Shown here: piece by piece, positions 52,660-61,415 of the stretch
Layout of the letters: the number at the start of each line of letters is the position of its first letter
Position numbering within the stretch: position 1 is the stretch's first letter
NCBI GenBank assembly: GCA_015231595.1
Contig: JADGBH010000006.1
Span: forward strand, 39,505 to 103,504
Reading direction: 5' to 3'
Length of the DNA: 64,000 bases
Source of the DNA: Desulfobacterales bacterium
Lineage (GTDB): Bacteria > Desulfobacterota > Desulfobacteria > Desulfobacterales > JADGBH01
Notes under the pieces: model-generated
Seen by the model: the letters and a program-made list of their open reading frames with translations, nothing else
Told to the model about the DNA's origin: nothing
The model's database searches: none
Program-made: the position numbers and the translations under genes

Positions 52660-52981
52660 GTTAGCAAAGGGAGTATAATTCTGTCAAGAAAAATATTCAT
52701 AAAATATAAAAAAATATTAAATGATATATAATTGTGAATGGTTAAGATGATAATATAAAGATAAATGAATTGGAATTTATTTATAAAATAGCTTATAAAA
52801 AAAATGAGCCATCATTCAATAAGGTAAAAAATCAAATTACAGGTTATTGATGAATTGATGATCATCGCACAAAATAATATTTACAAAAATGACATATCAT
52901 TTCTAATTTTAGATAATAAAATTTGTTTTAGCCTTTATTTTTAGCCTTAATAATCTGAATGATATGTCATTAATTAAAATT
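52660..52981. other. Intergenic region with a palindromic MITE-like element
   Basis: These 322 AT-rich bases hold no gene. Apart from the promoter region of the TetR gene and the 80-bp element at 52890-52969 there is nothing I can name; it is between two minus-strand genes and should include the end of the IGQ-repeat gene's transcript. Confidence 0.5.
52890..52969. repeat. 80-bp MITE-like element, copy 2
   Basis: TGACATATCATT at the left end and the perfect reverse complement at the right end (52958-52969) give strong terminal inverted repeats. The reverse complement of the whole 80 bases aligns without gaps to the copy at 20738-20817, including the AAAGGCTAA and ATTAAGGCTAAAA segments. Confidence 0.82.
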
Positions 52982-53512
52982 TTAAAATTCAATCCCTGTG
53001 ATTTTAAATATCCATGACTTAAAAAAAACAACAGCTTCAGTATCTATTCTTTTAGGACTCCATACATATTCCCCAATCCCTAATTGAGCTAATACATATT
53101 TTCCAAATCCTAACTGTGCAACTACTATATAACCAGTAGCAAATTGGCCTATTCCTAAAAATAAGCCAATTGAAAGCTGACCAATTGATAAAAAACCTGA
53201 AGAAAGCTGGCCAAGACCAAATAACAGCCCAAGCCCCATCTGTCCAATGGCTATAATTCCCCATGCAGCATGGCCTATCGCTATAAATCCAGATGCCATC
53301 CTTCCAATTCCAATAAAACCTTTAGCTACAATTCTTTTACCTGTTTCTGGGTTTCTTCCTCGAGTATAATGCAAAAAAGGCATTCCAAGTATTTTTTTAT
53401 GGGATTTAAATTCTTCAAATAATTCTCCATTAGACCATAAATAACGCCTCCACTTACCGAGTTTTGTTTCTTCGACTTTATATGTAACTTCATTTAAAAG
53501 CAAATTTTCCAT
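52982..53512 (-). CDS. Repeat protein with tandem IGQ/IGxG units
   Basis: From the ATG at 53512 (GGAGGT eight bases upstream) the protein has 176 residues. After an N-terminal 60 residues, roughly residues 65-150 consist of tandem hydrophobic units ending in IGQ, LGQ, IGH or VAQ spaced every 8-9 residues, with Gly and Ala between. Such a pattern may form a beta-solenoid or a series of tight hairpins; there is no signal peptide. I do not recognise a named family. The ATG at 53527 is also in frame, but its GGAGG would then be inside the gene. Confidence 0.72.
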   Translation of the reverse strand: MENLLLNEVTYKVEETKLGKWRRYLWSNGELFEEFKSHKKILGMPFLHYTRGRNPETGKRIVAKGFIGIGRMASGFIAIGHAAWGIIAIGQMGLGLLFGLGQLSSGFLSIGQLSIGLFLGIGQFATGYIVVAQLGFGKYVLAQLGIGEYVWSPKRIDTEAVVFFKSWIFKITGIEF

Positions 53513-53624
53513 TTTTTTTACCTCCATTTTTATTAATTTTCTTGAACTAAAAAAAATTTTTGATATTTTAGCCTAAATAATTAACTTATTAAAATTTTTT
53601 ATTGTTATCATAAGGAGAATCTCT

Positions 53625-53978
53625 ATGAAAAGGATTATTTGGATTGTGGCTGGATGTATTTTTTTATTTTCTGTTAATGCCCATGCTTTTACAAGCAGAG
53701 GAAGTGTCATAATGACGGATACTCTCTATGGAGGAATAGTTGGAGCTGTGATTGGAGGAGCCACCCTTGCATTTGCTAATGAACCAAAAGATCATTTTGA
53801 TCACATTGGTTATGGAGCAGCTACGGGAGTTATAGTTGGAGCCCTTTTTGGAGTATTTGAGGCTGTCGCACTTGTAAATTATGATAATGGAAATATTAAA
53901 ATCGCATTTCCTACTTTACATCAGGCAATTGGTAAAGACGTTAGAACTTCAATAGATCTTTTTAAAATAAATTTTTAA
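53625..53978 (+). CDS. Secreted or periplasmic hypothetical protein with glycine-rich hairpin
   Basis: The 117-residue protein has a signal peptide with cleavage after AHA (residue about 21) and then two Gly-rich hydrophobic segments (YGGIVGAVIGGATLAFA and YGAATGVIVGALFGVFEAVAL) that could be a membrane hairpin. The end is polar. AAGGAGA precedes the ATG. It is transcribed divergently from the IGQ-repeat gene, about 110 bases away, and toward htpG. No family is recognised. Confidence 0.72.
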   Translation: MKRIIWIVAGCIFLFSVNAHAFTSRGSVIMTDTLYGGIVGAVIGGATLAFANEPKDHFDHIGYGAATGVIVGALFGVFEAVALVNYDNGNIKIAFPTLHQAIGKDVRTSIDLFKINF

Positions 53979-54003
53979 TTATAATTAAATATCCCAAAAT
54001 TAT

Positions 54004-54040
54004 AAAAGGCTTAGGAATAACACCTAAGCCTTTTTAACTT
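54004..54040. terminator. Bidirectional rho-independent terminator
   Basis: A 12-bp stem AAAAGGCTTAGG (54004-54015) and CCTAAGCCTTTT (54023-54034) with a seven-base loop and a T-run on the plus strand. It lies between convergent genes and should end both the 53625 gene and htpG. Confidence 0.85.
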
Positions 54041-54062
54041 TTAATGCTTAATTCAATATTAT

Positions 54063-55982
54063 TTATAAAGCTTTTGCCATTAAATCTCCCGCCATTTTTC
54101 CAAATGATGCTGGATTTTCTATTTTTCCGCCCTCGCTTATAACTGCAAGTTCATATATAAATTTACTATAATCTTTAAGGATAGGATTATTTTTATCGTT
54201 ATCATATAATGATTTCATTTTTTCTATAACAGGATGCCCAAGGTTAAGTTCAAGAACTCTTTTTACTTCAGGCATTTTCTGTCCAGTTGCTTTAATAAGT
54301 TTTTCAAGATATGCGCTCATATCATGGGAATCTCCTGTCAAGCATGCAACAGAATCCTTTAATCTCGTTGAAGGCTTAACTTCCTTAATTTTATCTTCGA
54401 GCTGCGCCTTAATGAGTTCAAATACTGAATTATATTCGTTCTTTTTATTTTCATCAACTTTCTCCACATCAATGTCACCTTTTTCAGCACTTTGTAAAAT
54501 TTTGCCTTCATATTCATTCATTGATTGAACAACCCATTCATCTACAGGGTTAGTCATAAGTAAAACTTCATAATCTTTTGCTTTTAGCTGTTCAAGCAAA
54601 GGGCTATTAATAATTGACGTAAAATTTTCGCCTGTTATATAATAAATATATTTTTGTTCAGCCTTCATATTGGCTATATATTCTTTTAATGAAATAAGCT
54701 TTCCTTCTGATTTAGTTGTCCTATATCTTAAAAGATGGGAGATTTTATCTTTATTTTCATAATCTGTATGAACTCCTTCTTTAATAACTTCTCCAAACTC
54801 TTCATAGAATTTTTCATATTTTTCTTTATCCATGTTTTCAAGAAGTTCATAAATTTTTTTGACAAGATTTTTACGTATATTTCTAACAAGCCTGTCTTGC
54901 TGTAGTATTTCCCTGCTTACATTTAAGTTCAAATCTGGAGCATCAACAACTCCCTTTAAAAAGCGTAAATTTTCAGGAATTAATTCTTTACAATTATCCA
55001 TAATAAATACACGTTTACAATATAGCTGTATGCCATGCTTTTTTTCGATATTGAACATATCAAACGGAGCTTTTGAAGGTATGTAAAGAATAGCTGAATA
55101 TTCTGTTGTTCCTTCTAATTTAACATGGATATGAGCAAGGGGAGGATTCCAGTCATGGGCTACATGTTTATAAAATTCATTATATTCTTCTTCAGTTACT
55201 TCTGATTTATTTTTATTCCAGATAGCCTTCATTGAATTTAAGGTTTCATCTTTAGTTACAGATCTAGTCTTTATGGGCTTTCCGTCCTGATCTAATACCT
55301 GCTCTTTTTCAGGGATATCTTCCTCTTTTGTAACTTTCATTAATATAGGATAATTTACAAAATCAGAGTGGGTTTTTATTATATTTTTGATTGTCCATTC
55401 ATCTGTAAAATCCTGTTCTTCTTTTTCTACTTCTTTTAGCTCTAATATAATTGTAGTTCCTCTGGTATCCTTTGTTGTTTTTTCAATATTGTAGTTTCCA
55501 TCACCTGTAGATTCCCATTTTACAGCCTCATCAGTTCCTGCCTTTTTTGTTATTAAGGTAATTTTTGTGGCTACCATAAAGGCGCTGTAAAAACCAACTC
55601 CAAACTGGCCTATTAATTCAGGAGTTAACATATTTTCTTTTTTTGATTGCTCAATTGCTTGTAAAAAAGCCATTGTTCCGCTTTTTGCGATGGTTCCAAT
55701 ATTTTCTATTACTTCGTCATGAGTCATTCCTATACCGTTATCAGATACTTCAATAGTTTTTCTTAGGGGGTCAGGAGTAACTCTTATTTTTAAATCTCGA
55801 TCATCAGCTATAATATCCGGGGCTGTTTGACTAAAAAATTTTAATTTATCAAGAGCATCTGATGCATTTGATATAAGCTCCCTTAAAAAAATTTCTTTGT
55901 TTGAATAAAGGGAATGAATAATTAGATTTAAAAGTTGCTGAACCTCTGTCTTGAATTGATAAGTTTCTTTTTTGTTTTCCAT
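54063..55982 (-). CDS. htpG: Molecular chaperone HtpG (Hsp90 family)
   Basis: The 639-residue chaperone has the GHKL ATPase N-terminus ([38 protein letters not shown]), the middle domain with the catalytic-loop Arg region ([23 protein letters not shown]), and the C-terminal dimer domain ([13 protein letters not shown]). The length is close to E. coli HtpG (624). It is a single-gene unit ended by a bidirectional terminator. I looked for a CIRCE element upstream and found none. Confidence 0.97.
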   Translation of the reverse strand: MENKKETYQFKTEVQQLLNLIIHSLYSNKEIFLRELISNASDALDKLKFFSQTAPDIIADDRDLKIRVTPDPLRKTIEVSDNGIGMTHDEVIENIGTIAKSGTMAFLQAIEQSKKENMLTPELIGQFGVGFYSAFMVATKITLITKKAGTDEAVKWESTGDGNYNIEKTTKDTRGTTIILELKEVEKEEQDFTDEWTIKNIIKTHSDFVNYPILMKVTKEEDIPEKEQVLDQDGKPIKTRSVTKDETLNSMKAIWNKNKSEVTEEEYNEFYKHVAHDWNPPLAHIHVKLEGTTEYSAILYIPSKAPFDMFNIEKKHGIQLYCKRVFIMDNCKELIPENLRFLKGVVDAPDLNLNVSREILQQDRLVRNIRKNLVKKIYELLENMDKEKYEKFYEEFGEVIKEGVHTDYENKDKISHLLRYRTTKSEGKLISLKEYIANMKAEQKYIYYITGENFTSIINSPLLEQLKAKDYEVLLMTNPVDEWVVQSMNEYEGKILQSAEKGDIDVEKVDENKKNEYNSVFELIKAQLEDKIKEVKPSTRLKDSVACLTGDSHDMSAYLEKLIKATGQKMPEVKRVLELNLGHPVIEKMKSLYDNDKNNPILKDYSKFIYELAVISEGGKIENPASFGKMAGDLMAKAL

Positions 55983-56118
55983 ACATACTCCTTAAAAAAA
56001 ATTAATTATAAAAATTTGTTTCACTTATTTATTTTTTTCTTTAAAACAATTAGAGCAAAATTTAAATTGTCAAGGTCGAAATTTATAAAAAAGCTGACAG
56101 ATTTATAGGAGACAGATT

Positions 56119-56550
56119 ATGTCAAAACTTGAAAAGGCTATATCTATAGCCTTAGATGCCCATAAAGGAAAACTTGATAAAGCTGGAATGCCTTATATTC
56201 TTCACCCTTTAAGAGTAATGTTTAAAATGAAAAAAGAAAATGAAATGATAGCAGCCGTTCTTCATGACGTTGTAGAGGATAGTGAGATTACATTTGAGCA
56301 ATTAAAAAATGAGGGATTTTCCAATGAAGTTATTGATGCTGTAAAAAGCTTAACTCGCCTTCCAGAGGAAACCTATGAAGAATTTATTGAACGAGCCTGC
56401 AATAATCCTGTAGGACTTAAAATAAAAAAAGCCGATATTATTGATAATATGAATATGTCCAGAATAAAAAATATAACAGATAACGACTTGAAAAGATTAA
56501 TGAGATATCATAAAGCTTTTTGGGCAATAAACGATAAAGAAAGTTTATAA
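56119..56550 (+). CDS. HD-domain hydrolase, RelA/SpoT hydrolase-like
   Basis: The 143-residue protein has the N-terminal HKGKLDKAGMPYILHPLRV and the AAVLHDVVEDS box with the HD pair, typical of the stand-alone ppGpp hydrolase-like (MESH1-like) HD family. The second metal site AD...D is in IKKADIIDNMNMSRI. A role in breaking down (p)ppGpp is plausible but not proven. GGAGA lies 7 bases before the ATG. It ends 21 bases before rtcB and is probably co-transcribed. Confidence 0.83.
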   Translation: MSKLEKAISIALDAHKGKLDKAGMPYILHPLRVMFKMKKENEMIAAVLHDVVEDSEITFEQLKNEGFSNEVIDAVKSLTRLPEETYEEFIERACNNPVGLKIKKADIIDNMNMSRIKNITDNDLKRLMRYHKAFWAINDKESL

Positions 56551-56571
56551 AATTATAATAAGGAGTGTTTT

Positions 56572-57807
56572 ATGCACTGGGAAAAATTTGAATCAAACTT
56601 TAAAGTGCCTATAAAATCATGGTGTAATGATATAGAAGATGGCGCTATGCAGCAGGCTATAAATTTATCTAAACATCCTGTTGTTTTTCATCATGTTGCT
56701 TTGATGCCCGATTGCCATGAAGGCTATGGAATGCCAATTGGTGGGGTTATGGCATGTAGTAATGCTGTTATTCCAAATGCTGTTGGAGTTGATATTGGCT
56801 GTGGAATGGGGGCTGTACAAACTGATTTTCCAGAAGATTCACTACAAAAAGATATGATTAGAAGGATATTAAATCATTTAAAAAAACTTATTCCAGTAGG
56901 TGAAGGCCATTCCCATAGGTCAGATCAAAGTTGGGATGGATTTGAAGAATATATGGATAAATATGGTGACATTGATAAAAGCAAGCTTGCTCCTTCTTGG
57001 TACTCAAAAAAAGTTTGGGATCTTGCAAAAAAAAATTTAGGCTCACTTGGCGGAGGCAATCATTTTATTGAAATCCAAGCTGGCAATGATGGTTTTGTAT
57101 GGCTTATGATTCATTCTGGATCTAGAAACTTAGGTTATATTATTGCAAATCATTATAATGAAACAGCTAAAAAACTTAATCAAAAAAGTAATATTTCTTT
57201 ACCTTCAAAAGACCTTGCTTTTTTGTCAGCAGATTCTGAAGAAGGCGTTTCTTACATTAGGGACATGAACTTTGCATTAAATTACGCAAAAGAAAATAGA
57301 AGGCATATAATGGAAAATTTTAAAACTGCCTTTTATAATGAAATATCATGTAACTTCGTAAAAGAAATAAATATACATCATAATTATGCTGCATTGGAAA
57401 ATCATTTTGGAAGGAACATTTGGCTTCATAGAAAAGGAGCTACATCCGCAAAAAAAGGAGAATTAGGAATAATTCCAGGTTCAATGGGAACGCCTTCATA
57501 TATTGTAGAAGGCCTTGGAAACACGGAATCTTTTATGTCATGCTCCCATGGTTCAGGCAGAGTTATGGGAAGAATGGATGCAAGCAGAAGGCTTTCTAAA
57601 GAAGAATGCGATAAATCAATGTCAGGAATTGTATTTGATGGATGGGGAAAATTTAAAGGATTTGGAAAGAAAAAACATAAAGGAGGATCTTTAGATTTAA
57701 GTGAAGCTCCTCAAGCATATAAAAATATTGAAAATGTAATTCAATCGGAAATTGATTTAATCCATCCCTTAGTTAAGCTTAAGCCTCTTGGAGTTGTTAA
57801 AGGATAA
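56572..57807 (+). CDS. rtcB: RNA-splicing ligase RtcB
   Basis: This 411-residue ligase joins 2',3'-cyclic phosphate RNA ends to 5'-hydroxyl ends with GTP and Mn2+. Key segments: metal-binding VDIGCGMGA, GSLGGGNHFIEI, IHSGSRNLG and the guanylylated His in SCSHGSGRVMGR. The ATG has AAGGAGTG in front. It is shorter than E. coli RtcB by a few residues only. The gene before it encodes an HD hydrolase; the gene after it, nine bases on, a ModE-like DNA-binding protein. No archease gene is seen. Confidence 0.95.
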   Translation: MHWEKFESNFKVPIKSWCNDIEDGAMQQAINLSKHPVVFHHVALMPDCHEGYGMPIGGVMACSNAVIPNAVGVDIGCGMGAVQTDFPEDSLQKDMIRRILNHLKKLIPVGEGHSHRSDQSWDGFEEYMDKYGDIDKSKLAPSWYSKKVWDLAKKNLGSLGGGNHFIEIQAGNDGFVWLMIHSGSRNLGYIIANHYNETAKKLNQKSNISLPSKDLAFLSADSEEGVSYIRDMNFALNYAKENRRHIMENFKTAFYNEISCNFVKEINIHHNYAALENHFGRNIWLHRKGATSAKKGELGIIPGSMGTPSYIVEGLGNTESFMSCSHGSGRVMGRMDASRRLSKEECDKSMSGIVFDGWGKFKGFGKKKHKGGSLDLSEAPQAYKNIENVIQSEIDLIHPLVKLKPLGVVKG

Positions 57808-57816
57808 AAAAATTTT

Positions 57817-58185
57817 ATGGATGATAAAAATAAATTTACAATTAAAACTAAAGTATGGATTGAAAATAATGAAGGAGATGTTGTTTTCGGAGAAGGTCGA
57901 TTATTAATACTGAATGCTATTCATAAACATGGCTCAATAAATAAAGCCGCAAAAGAATTAAAAATGAGCTATCGAGCTGTATGGGACAAAATAAAAACAA
58001 CAGAAGAACGCCTTGAAAAACAACTTTTAATTCGAAATGCAGGAGGGGCTTCAGGTGGAGGTTCGAAACTAACGCCAACTGCTTTGGAAATTATAAAGCA
58101 GTTTAAAATATTAGAAAAAAAAACTAATGAAGGCTCACAAAACTTTATGATAAGAACGAAATTAATAGATACACTAATAGGATAA
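57817..58185 (+). CDS. ModE-type helix-turn-helix protein without molybdate domain
   Basis: The 122-residue protein has the ModE N-terminal winged helix-turn-helix: GRLLILNAIHKHGSINKAAKELKMSYRAVWDKIK and the wing with NAGGASGGGSKLTPTA. Full ModE (about 260 residues) has TOBE molybdate-binding domains, which are absent here, as in several short Desulfobacterota homologues. No ribosome site is obvious. It is nine bases after rtcB. A molybdate role therefore cannot be assumed. Confidence 0.85.
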   Translation: MDDKNKFTIKTKVWIENNEGDVVFGEGRLLILNAIHKHGSINKAAKELKMSYRAVWDKIKTTEERLEKQLLIRNAGGASGGGSKLTPTALEIIKQFKILEKKTNEGSQNFMIRTKLIDTLIG

Positions 58186-58205
58186 ATAATTTACCTAATA
58201 TTTTT

Positions 58206-58237
58206 TTAGGAGCAGTTCTTTTTTAACCTGCTCCTAA
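58206..58237. other. Hairpin between convergent genes, no clear T-run
   Basis: TTAGGAGCAG (58206-58215) and CTGCTCCTAA (58228-58237) form a perfect 10-bp stem with a 12-base T-rich loop. T-runs lie before the stem on the plus strand, and the stem is followed on the minus strand by an A-run, so it does not fit the rho-independent model in either direction. It may still end transcripts or protect 3' ends. Confidence 0.5.
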
Positions 58238-58254
58238 GAAATCAGAATAGATAA

Positions 58255-58812
58255 TTATTTACAATATTCTCCTATTCTTCCATTTTTAAGAAAAAATTCT
58301 ATCTCATCACCGTTAGCTGTAAGTTCTAATACTCCAGCGAGAGCGTTTTGAAATTCGTTAGAAATATCAGCCTTTTTTGCATATTCATTAGCTATTTCAG
58401 ATAAATTTTTATTTCCATGTTCCTTCGATTCTATTGTAGAAGGAGAACTTCTCACGCTTCTTGCCGTATAAGACTCTTCAAATTGTATTGAACTTTCTGC
58501 CAGTTCAATTACAAATTTGCCATCATTTAGCTCAGCATTATCGGTTTCTGGAGGCACTTCAGACACCATTCCTCTGTATATCCAACCTTGTTCACCAGCA
58601 TCTGTAAAAACTAAATACCATTTATCTTCGGCTGACAATATATTCAAAGTTGTTCCAATCGGTAGAGAAACGACAACCGATGACGAAATGGATTTATTAG
58701 CTCTAAGTTTAGCTCCACTTGAATAAACCCACAATTTATCCCTTGCGAGGCATTCTGAGTTTATCAGCCAAAAATATAAAATTAAAAATATAAAAAATTT
58801 TAACAACTTCAT
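58255..58812 (-). CDS. SH3-domain protein with signal peptide
   Basis: The 185-residue protein has a signal peptide (MKLLKFFIFLILYFWLINS, cleavage near residue 23) followed by a bacterial SH3 domain at about 27-85 (LWVYSSGAKLRANKSISS..., VVSLPIGTTLNIL, GWIYRGMV). The rest is helical and charged without a known domain. It would act in the periplasm, perhaps binding peptidoglycan. It lies six bases after the IHF-like gene on the same strand. Confidence 0.85.
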   Translation of the reverse strand: MKLLKFFIFLILYFWLINSECLARDKLWVYSSGAKLRANKSISSSVVVSLPIGTTLNILSAEDKWYLVFTDAGEQGWIYRGMVSEVPPETDNAELNDGKFVIELAESSIQFEESYTARSVRSSPSTIESKEHGNKNLSEIANEYAKKADISNEFQNALAGVLELTANGDEIEFFLKNGRIGEYCK

Positions 58813-58818
58813 AATTTT

Positions 58819-59112
58819 TTATTTGTTATTAATTTTTTTTCTTAATTTTGATGAACACTTAAAAGTTACTACTCGTCTTCTTTTAAGTAACATATCTTCT
58901 CCTGTAGATGGATTTCTACCTTTGCGAGCTTTTTTTTCATTAACACAAAATTTTCCAAACCCGCTTACTAAAATATCGTCTCCTCTTTCCATTGTTTGTT
59001 TCATGATTTCAAGTAAATCTTCGACCATGTCGACACAATTTTTCCTTGAATATCCTATGTCAGCACATTGTTCATAAATTGATTCAATTAATTGATTTTT
59101 GGTAAGAGTCAT
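58819..59112 (-). CDS. ihfA: Integration host factor alpha-type DNA-bending protein
   Basis: The 97-residue protein of the HU/IHF family carries the N-terminal helices (TKNQLIESIYEQ), ILVSGFGKFCVNEKKARKGRNPSTGE with the DNA-intercalating Pro arm, and a basic C-terminus. The arm motif GRNP is typical. The length and the GEDMLLKRRRVVTF segment suggest the alpha chain. Its usual role in bending sigma-54 promoter DNA is of interest because such a promoter is in this window. AAGGAGTATG is at its start. Confidence 0.9.
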   Translation of the reverse strand: MTLTKNQLIESIYEQCADIGYSRKNCVDMVEDLLEIMKQTMERGDDILVSGFGKFCVNEKKARKGRNPSTGEDMLLKRRRVVTFKCSSKLRKKINNK

Positions 59113-59145
59113 GAAATGAACATACTCCTTTATTTAGTTTAGTTA

Positions 59146-60192
59146 TTATTGATGAGCCATACCAATTCCATTTTTAGTGGAACGCTTAATTCTATACATA
59201 AATTTATCAGCTAATAGTAAAAGATCCTTTTTAGTTGTTGCATCTTCAGGATACATAGCTATTCCAAAGCTTGCAGTCAACTTTATAGGATTCAATTCGG
59301 ATTTTAAGTAAACCGAATCTTTAATAGCCTCTCTAATTTTTTCAACACATTCTGCTACTTCCTGCCTATTTTTTTTAGGAAGAATAATTATATATTCATC
59401 TCCTCCATATTTTACAAGGATATCTTTATCTGAAAGATAAGAAGATATAGTAAATCCAATTTCTTTGAGTACTTGAGACCCTAAAAGATGTCCACACTTA
59501 TCTACTACTTCTTTGAAATTGTCAATATCAACAAATGCAACTCCTAACTCTGTTTTATTTTTATAAGCATCTATAACAAGGTCATCTAAAATTTTATGCA
59601 TATAACGAGAATTATACAATCCAGTATATTCATCTATTATGCTTGCATTTTGTATTTTTGCAAAATATTGAGAATTTTTTATAGCAATCGCTGCATAATC
59701 AGCAAGAATTTTTAATATTGCAAATTCTTTTGTATTTACTACATTCATATCAGTAATATTTAATATTTCTATAATTCCTATAACTTTTCCATGAATTTTT
59801 AAAGGAATACATATAATTGATTCAGTTGAAAAACCTGTAATGCCATCAATTTTAGGATTAAACCGCAAATCATTCTTTGCATCTGAAAGTATAATAGTTT
59901 TTCCAGTTTCAGCTGAATATGGAGCTAAACCATCCCCGGGTTTTAATTTCAAACCTTTCACTAACTCGTGATTTAAACCAACAGCTATCTCAAAACTAAG
60001 CTCTCCAGTTACCTCGTTTTTTAATAGCAAAGACCAATTAGTTGCAGCTACAAGCTGACTAACCTTATTCATAATTAATGAAAGAATTTCTTTTAAATCA
60101 GTAGTTGATGTTAGCACTTTACCTATTTCTAAGCATGATAATAGTGCGTCACAATCTTCTGAGGCCCAGTTTAAATTTTTTGAATCAATCAT
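59146..60192 (-). CDS. GAF-GGDEF diguanylate cyclase
   Basis: The 348-residue protein has a GAF sensor domain at about 20-170 (IMNKVSQLVAATNWSLLL..., TESIICIPLKIHGKVIGIIEI) and a GGDEF domain at about 185-345 with KYGGDEYIIILPKK. The signature GGDEY deviates at one position but keeps the catalytic acid pair; it should still make c-di-GMP. No RxxD inhibitory site precedes the motif at the usual distance. It has no membrane segment. It is upstream of ihfA, on the same strand, with a 33-base gap. Confidence 0.93.
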   Translation of the reverse strand: MIDSKNLNWASEDCDALLSCLEIGKVLTSTTDLKEILSLIMNKVSQLVAATNWSLLLKNEVTGELSFEIAVGLNHELVKGLKLKPGDGLAPYSAETGKTIILSDAKNDLRFNPKIDGITGFSTESIICIPLKIHGKVIGIIEILNITDMNVVNTKEFAILKILADYAAIAIKNSQYFAKIQNASIIDEYTGLYNSRYMHKILDDLVIDAYKNKTELGVAFVDIDNFKEVVDKCGHLLGSQVLKEIGFTISSYLSDKDILVKYGGDEYIIILPKKNRQEVAECVEKIREAIKDSVYLKSELNPIKLTASFGIAMYPEDATTKKDLLLLADKFMYRIKRSTKNGIGMAHQ

Positions 60193-60482
60193 AATTTTTT
60201 TGTGGAACTATAATGTAATACTTATGTTACTGACAATTTTTAATAATTTTAACCCAGTTAAAAATATTGTCAAGAATTTATGGAGATTAGAGGCACTAAA
60301 TATTAATTTTTTTTATTATTCAATAAATTTTCAAGAAGTAAAGACGTCATATTAGTTTGAATCAAGGGATGTAGTGGAATAAAAATTTATTTATAAATAA
60401 ATCCTTGACAAATACAGTAAACGCTGTTAAGCAATAATATAAAAATTTTATTTATTAACGAAGTTTTATAAAGGGGGGGAGT
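60193..60482. other. Intergenic region between divergent genes
   Basis: This 290-base AT-rich gap should hold the promoters of the GAF-GGDEF gene and of the lipase. A TTGACA at 60405-60410 with a weak TAAGCA 17 bases on may serve the lipase. A GGGGGG ribosome site run lies right before 60483. Confidence 0.45.
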
Positions 60483-61307
60483 ATGAAAAAGGCACTATTA
60501 ATTTTAATAGGAATTTTTTTTCTTTTAGTTAGCTATGCTGAAGCAAAAGATCTTGTTTTACTTCATGGTTTAACTAATAAACACAGATGGGGAAGCAGTT
60601 TCTTAAGTAAATGCTTAGAAAAATTTGGTTCGGGCAATGTTTACGCTGTTTACTCTGACGGTTCAACTAATGTATGGACAAAATCAATTAATGGAAGGCA
60701 GTTGATTGGATGTGGAGAAGATAGCTACAATGCAGGTGATGATTCAATTGCCGTTCAAGCTGCTAATGTTCAACAATGTATACTTAAACTTCAAAATCAA
60801 TATGGCTTGAGTTCAACTTTCAACATAATAGCCCACAGTATGGGAGGTTTGGTTTCAAGATATTACATATATCAACATCCAAATACTGTTGCAGGGCTTG
60901 TTACTTTAGGTACTCCTCATCATGGTTCTTATCTTGCAACTGACACTGAATTTATTGGTTTCTTTATAGGCGCTCAGGCTGCTATGGACGATTTAAAACC
61001 AAATGCCTGTCAATCATTTAATAATTTATATCCAGTAATGGGTGCTCCACTTGCGGCAGGAGGAAAAGTATATACAATAGGCGGAGATGGTGATGGTTGG
61101 GATTGCTGGGGAGCTATGGGCGAATTATACCTTGGCTGGAATATCCTTAAAATAGGTCATGGACAAGACAGTGACGGACTTGTAGCAAGAGGGTCTGAGC
61201 AAATTACTGGCGCTACACATATTAAAACTTTTTGGAGCTACGATCATCAAGACTTAGTAAAAAAATCAGATGTTGCAACTACAGCCTTGCAGTATGTTTC
61301 TCCATAA
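60483..61307 (+). CDS. Secreted triacylglycerol lipase-like hydrolase
   Basis: The 274-residue lipase has a signal peptide (MKKALLILIGIFFLLVSYAEA), the VLLHGLTNK oxyanion segment, the nucleophile elbow AHSMGG with Ser near residue 119, and plausible Asp (GQDSDGLV) and His (YDHQDL) partners in the right order. The family is that of LipA-type extracellular lipases. Four Cys occur in the mature part. A terminator follows 20 bases on. The type II secretion gene gspC next to it could be relevant for export, but that is inference. Confidence 0.88.
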   Translation: MKKALLILIGIFFLLVSYAEAKDLVLLHGLTNKHRWGSSFLSKCLEKFGSGNVYAVYSDGSTNVWTKSINGRQLIGCGEDSYNAGDDSIAVQAANVQQCILKLQNQYGLSSTFNIIAHSMGGLVSRYYIYQHPNTVAGLVTLGTPHHGSYLATDTEFIGFFIGAQAAMDDLKPNACQSFNNLYPVMGAPLAAGGKVYTIGGDGDGWDCWGAMGELYLGWNILKIGHGQDSDGLVARGSEQITGATHIKTFWSYDHQDLVKKSDVATTALQYVSP

Positions 61308-61327
61308 ATTTCTCATACAATTATAGA

Positions 61328-61366
61328 AAGCCTTGACAGAAAATCAAATCCCTGTTAAGGCTTTTT
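61328..61366 (+). terminator. Rho-independent terminator after the lipase gene
   Basis: AAGCCTTGACAG (61328-61339) pairs with CTGTTAAGGCTT (61352-61363) with one G-T wobble, then a T-run. It is 20 bases after the lipase stop. Confidence 0.85.
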
Positions 61367-61415
61367 TATTTTTATGCCCCAATATAACCATTCCGCTATA
61401 TATTAACACCTGTTT

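Noticed and set aside
55983..56118. CIRCE or heat-shock sigma-32 promoter before htpG
   Set aside because: No TTAGCACTC-N9-GAGTGCTAA-like repeat is present, and a TTGACA-like box lacks a partner I could defend.
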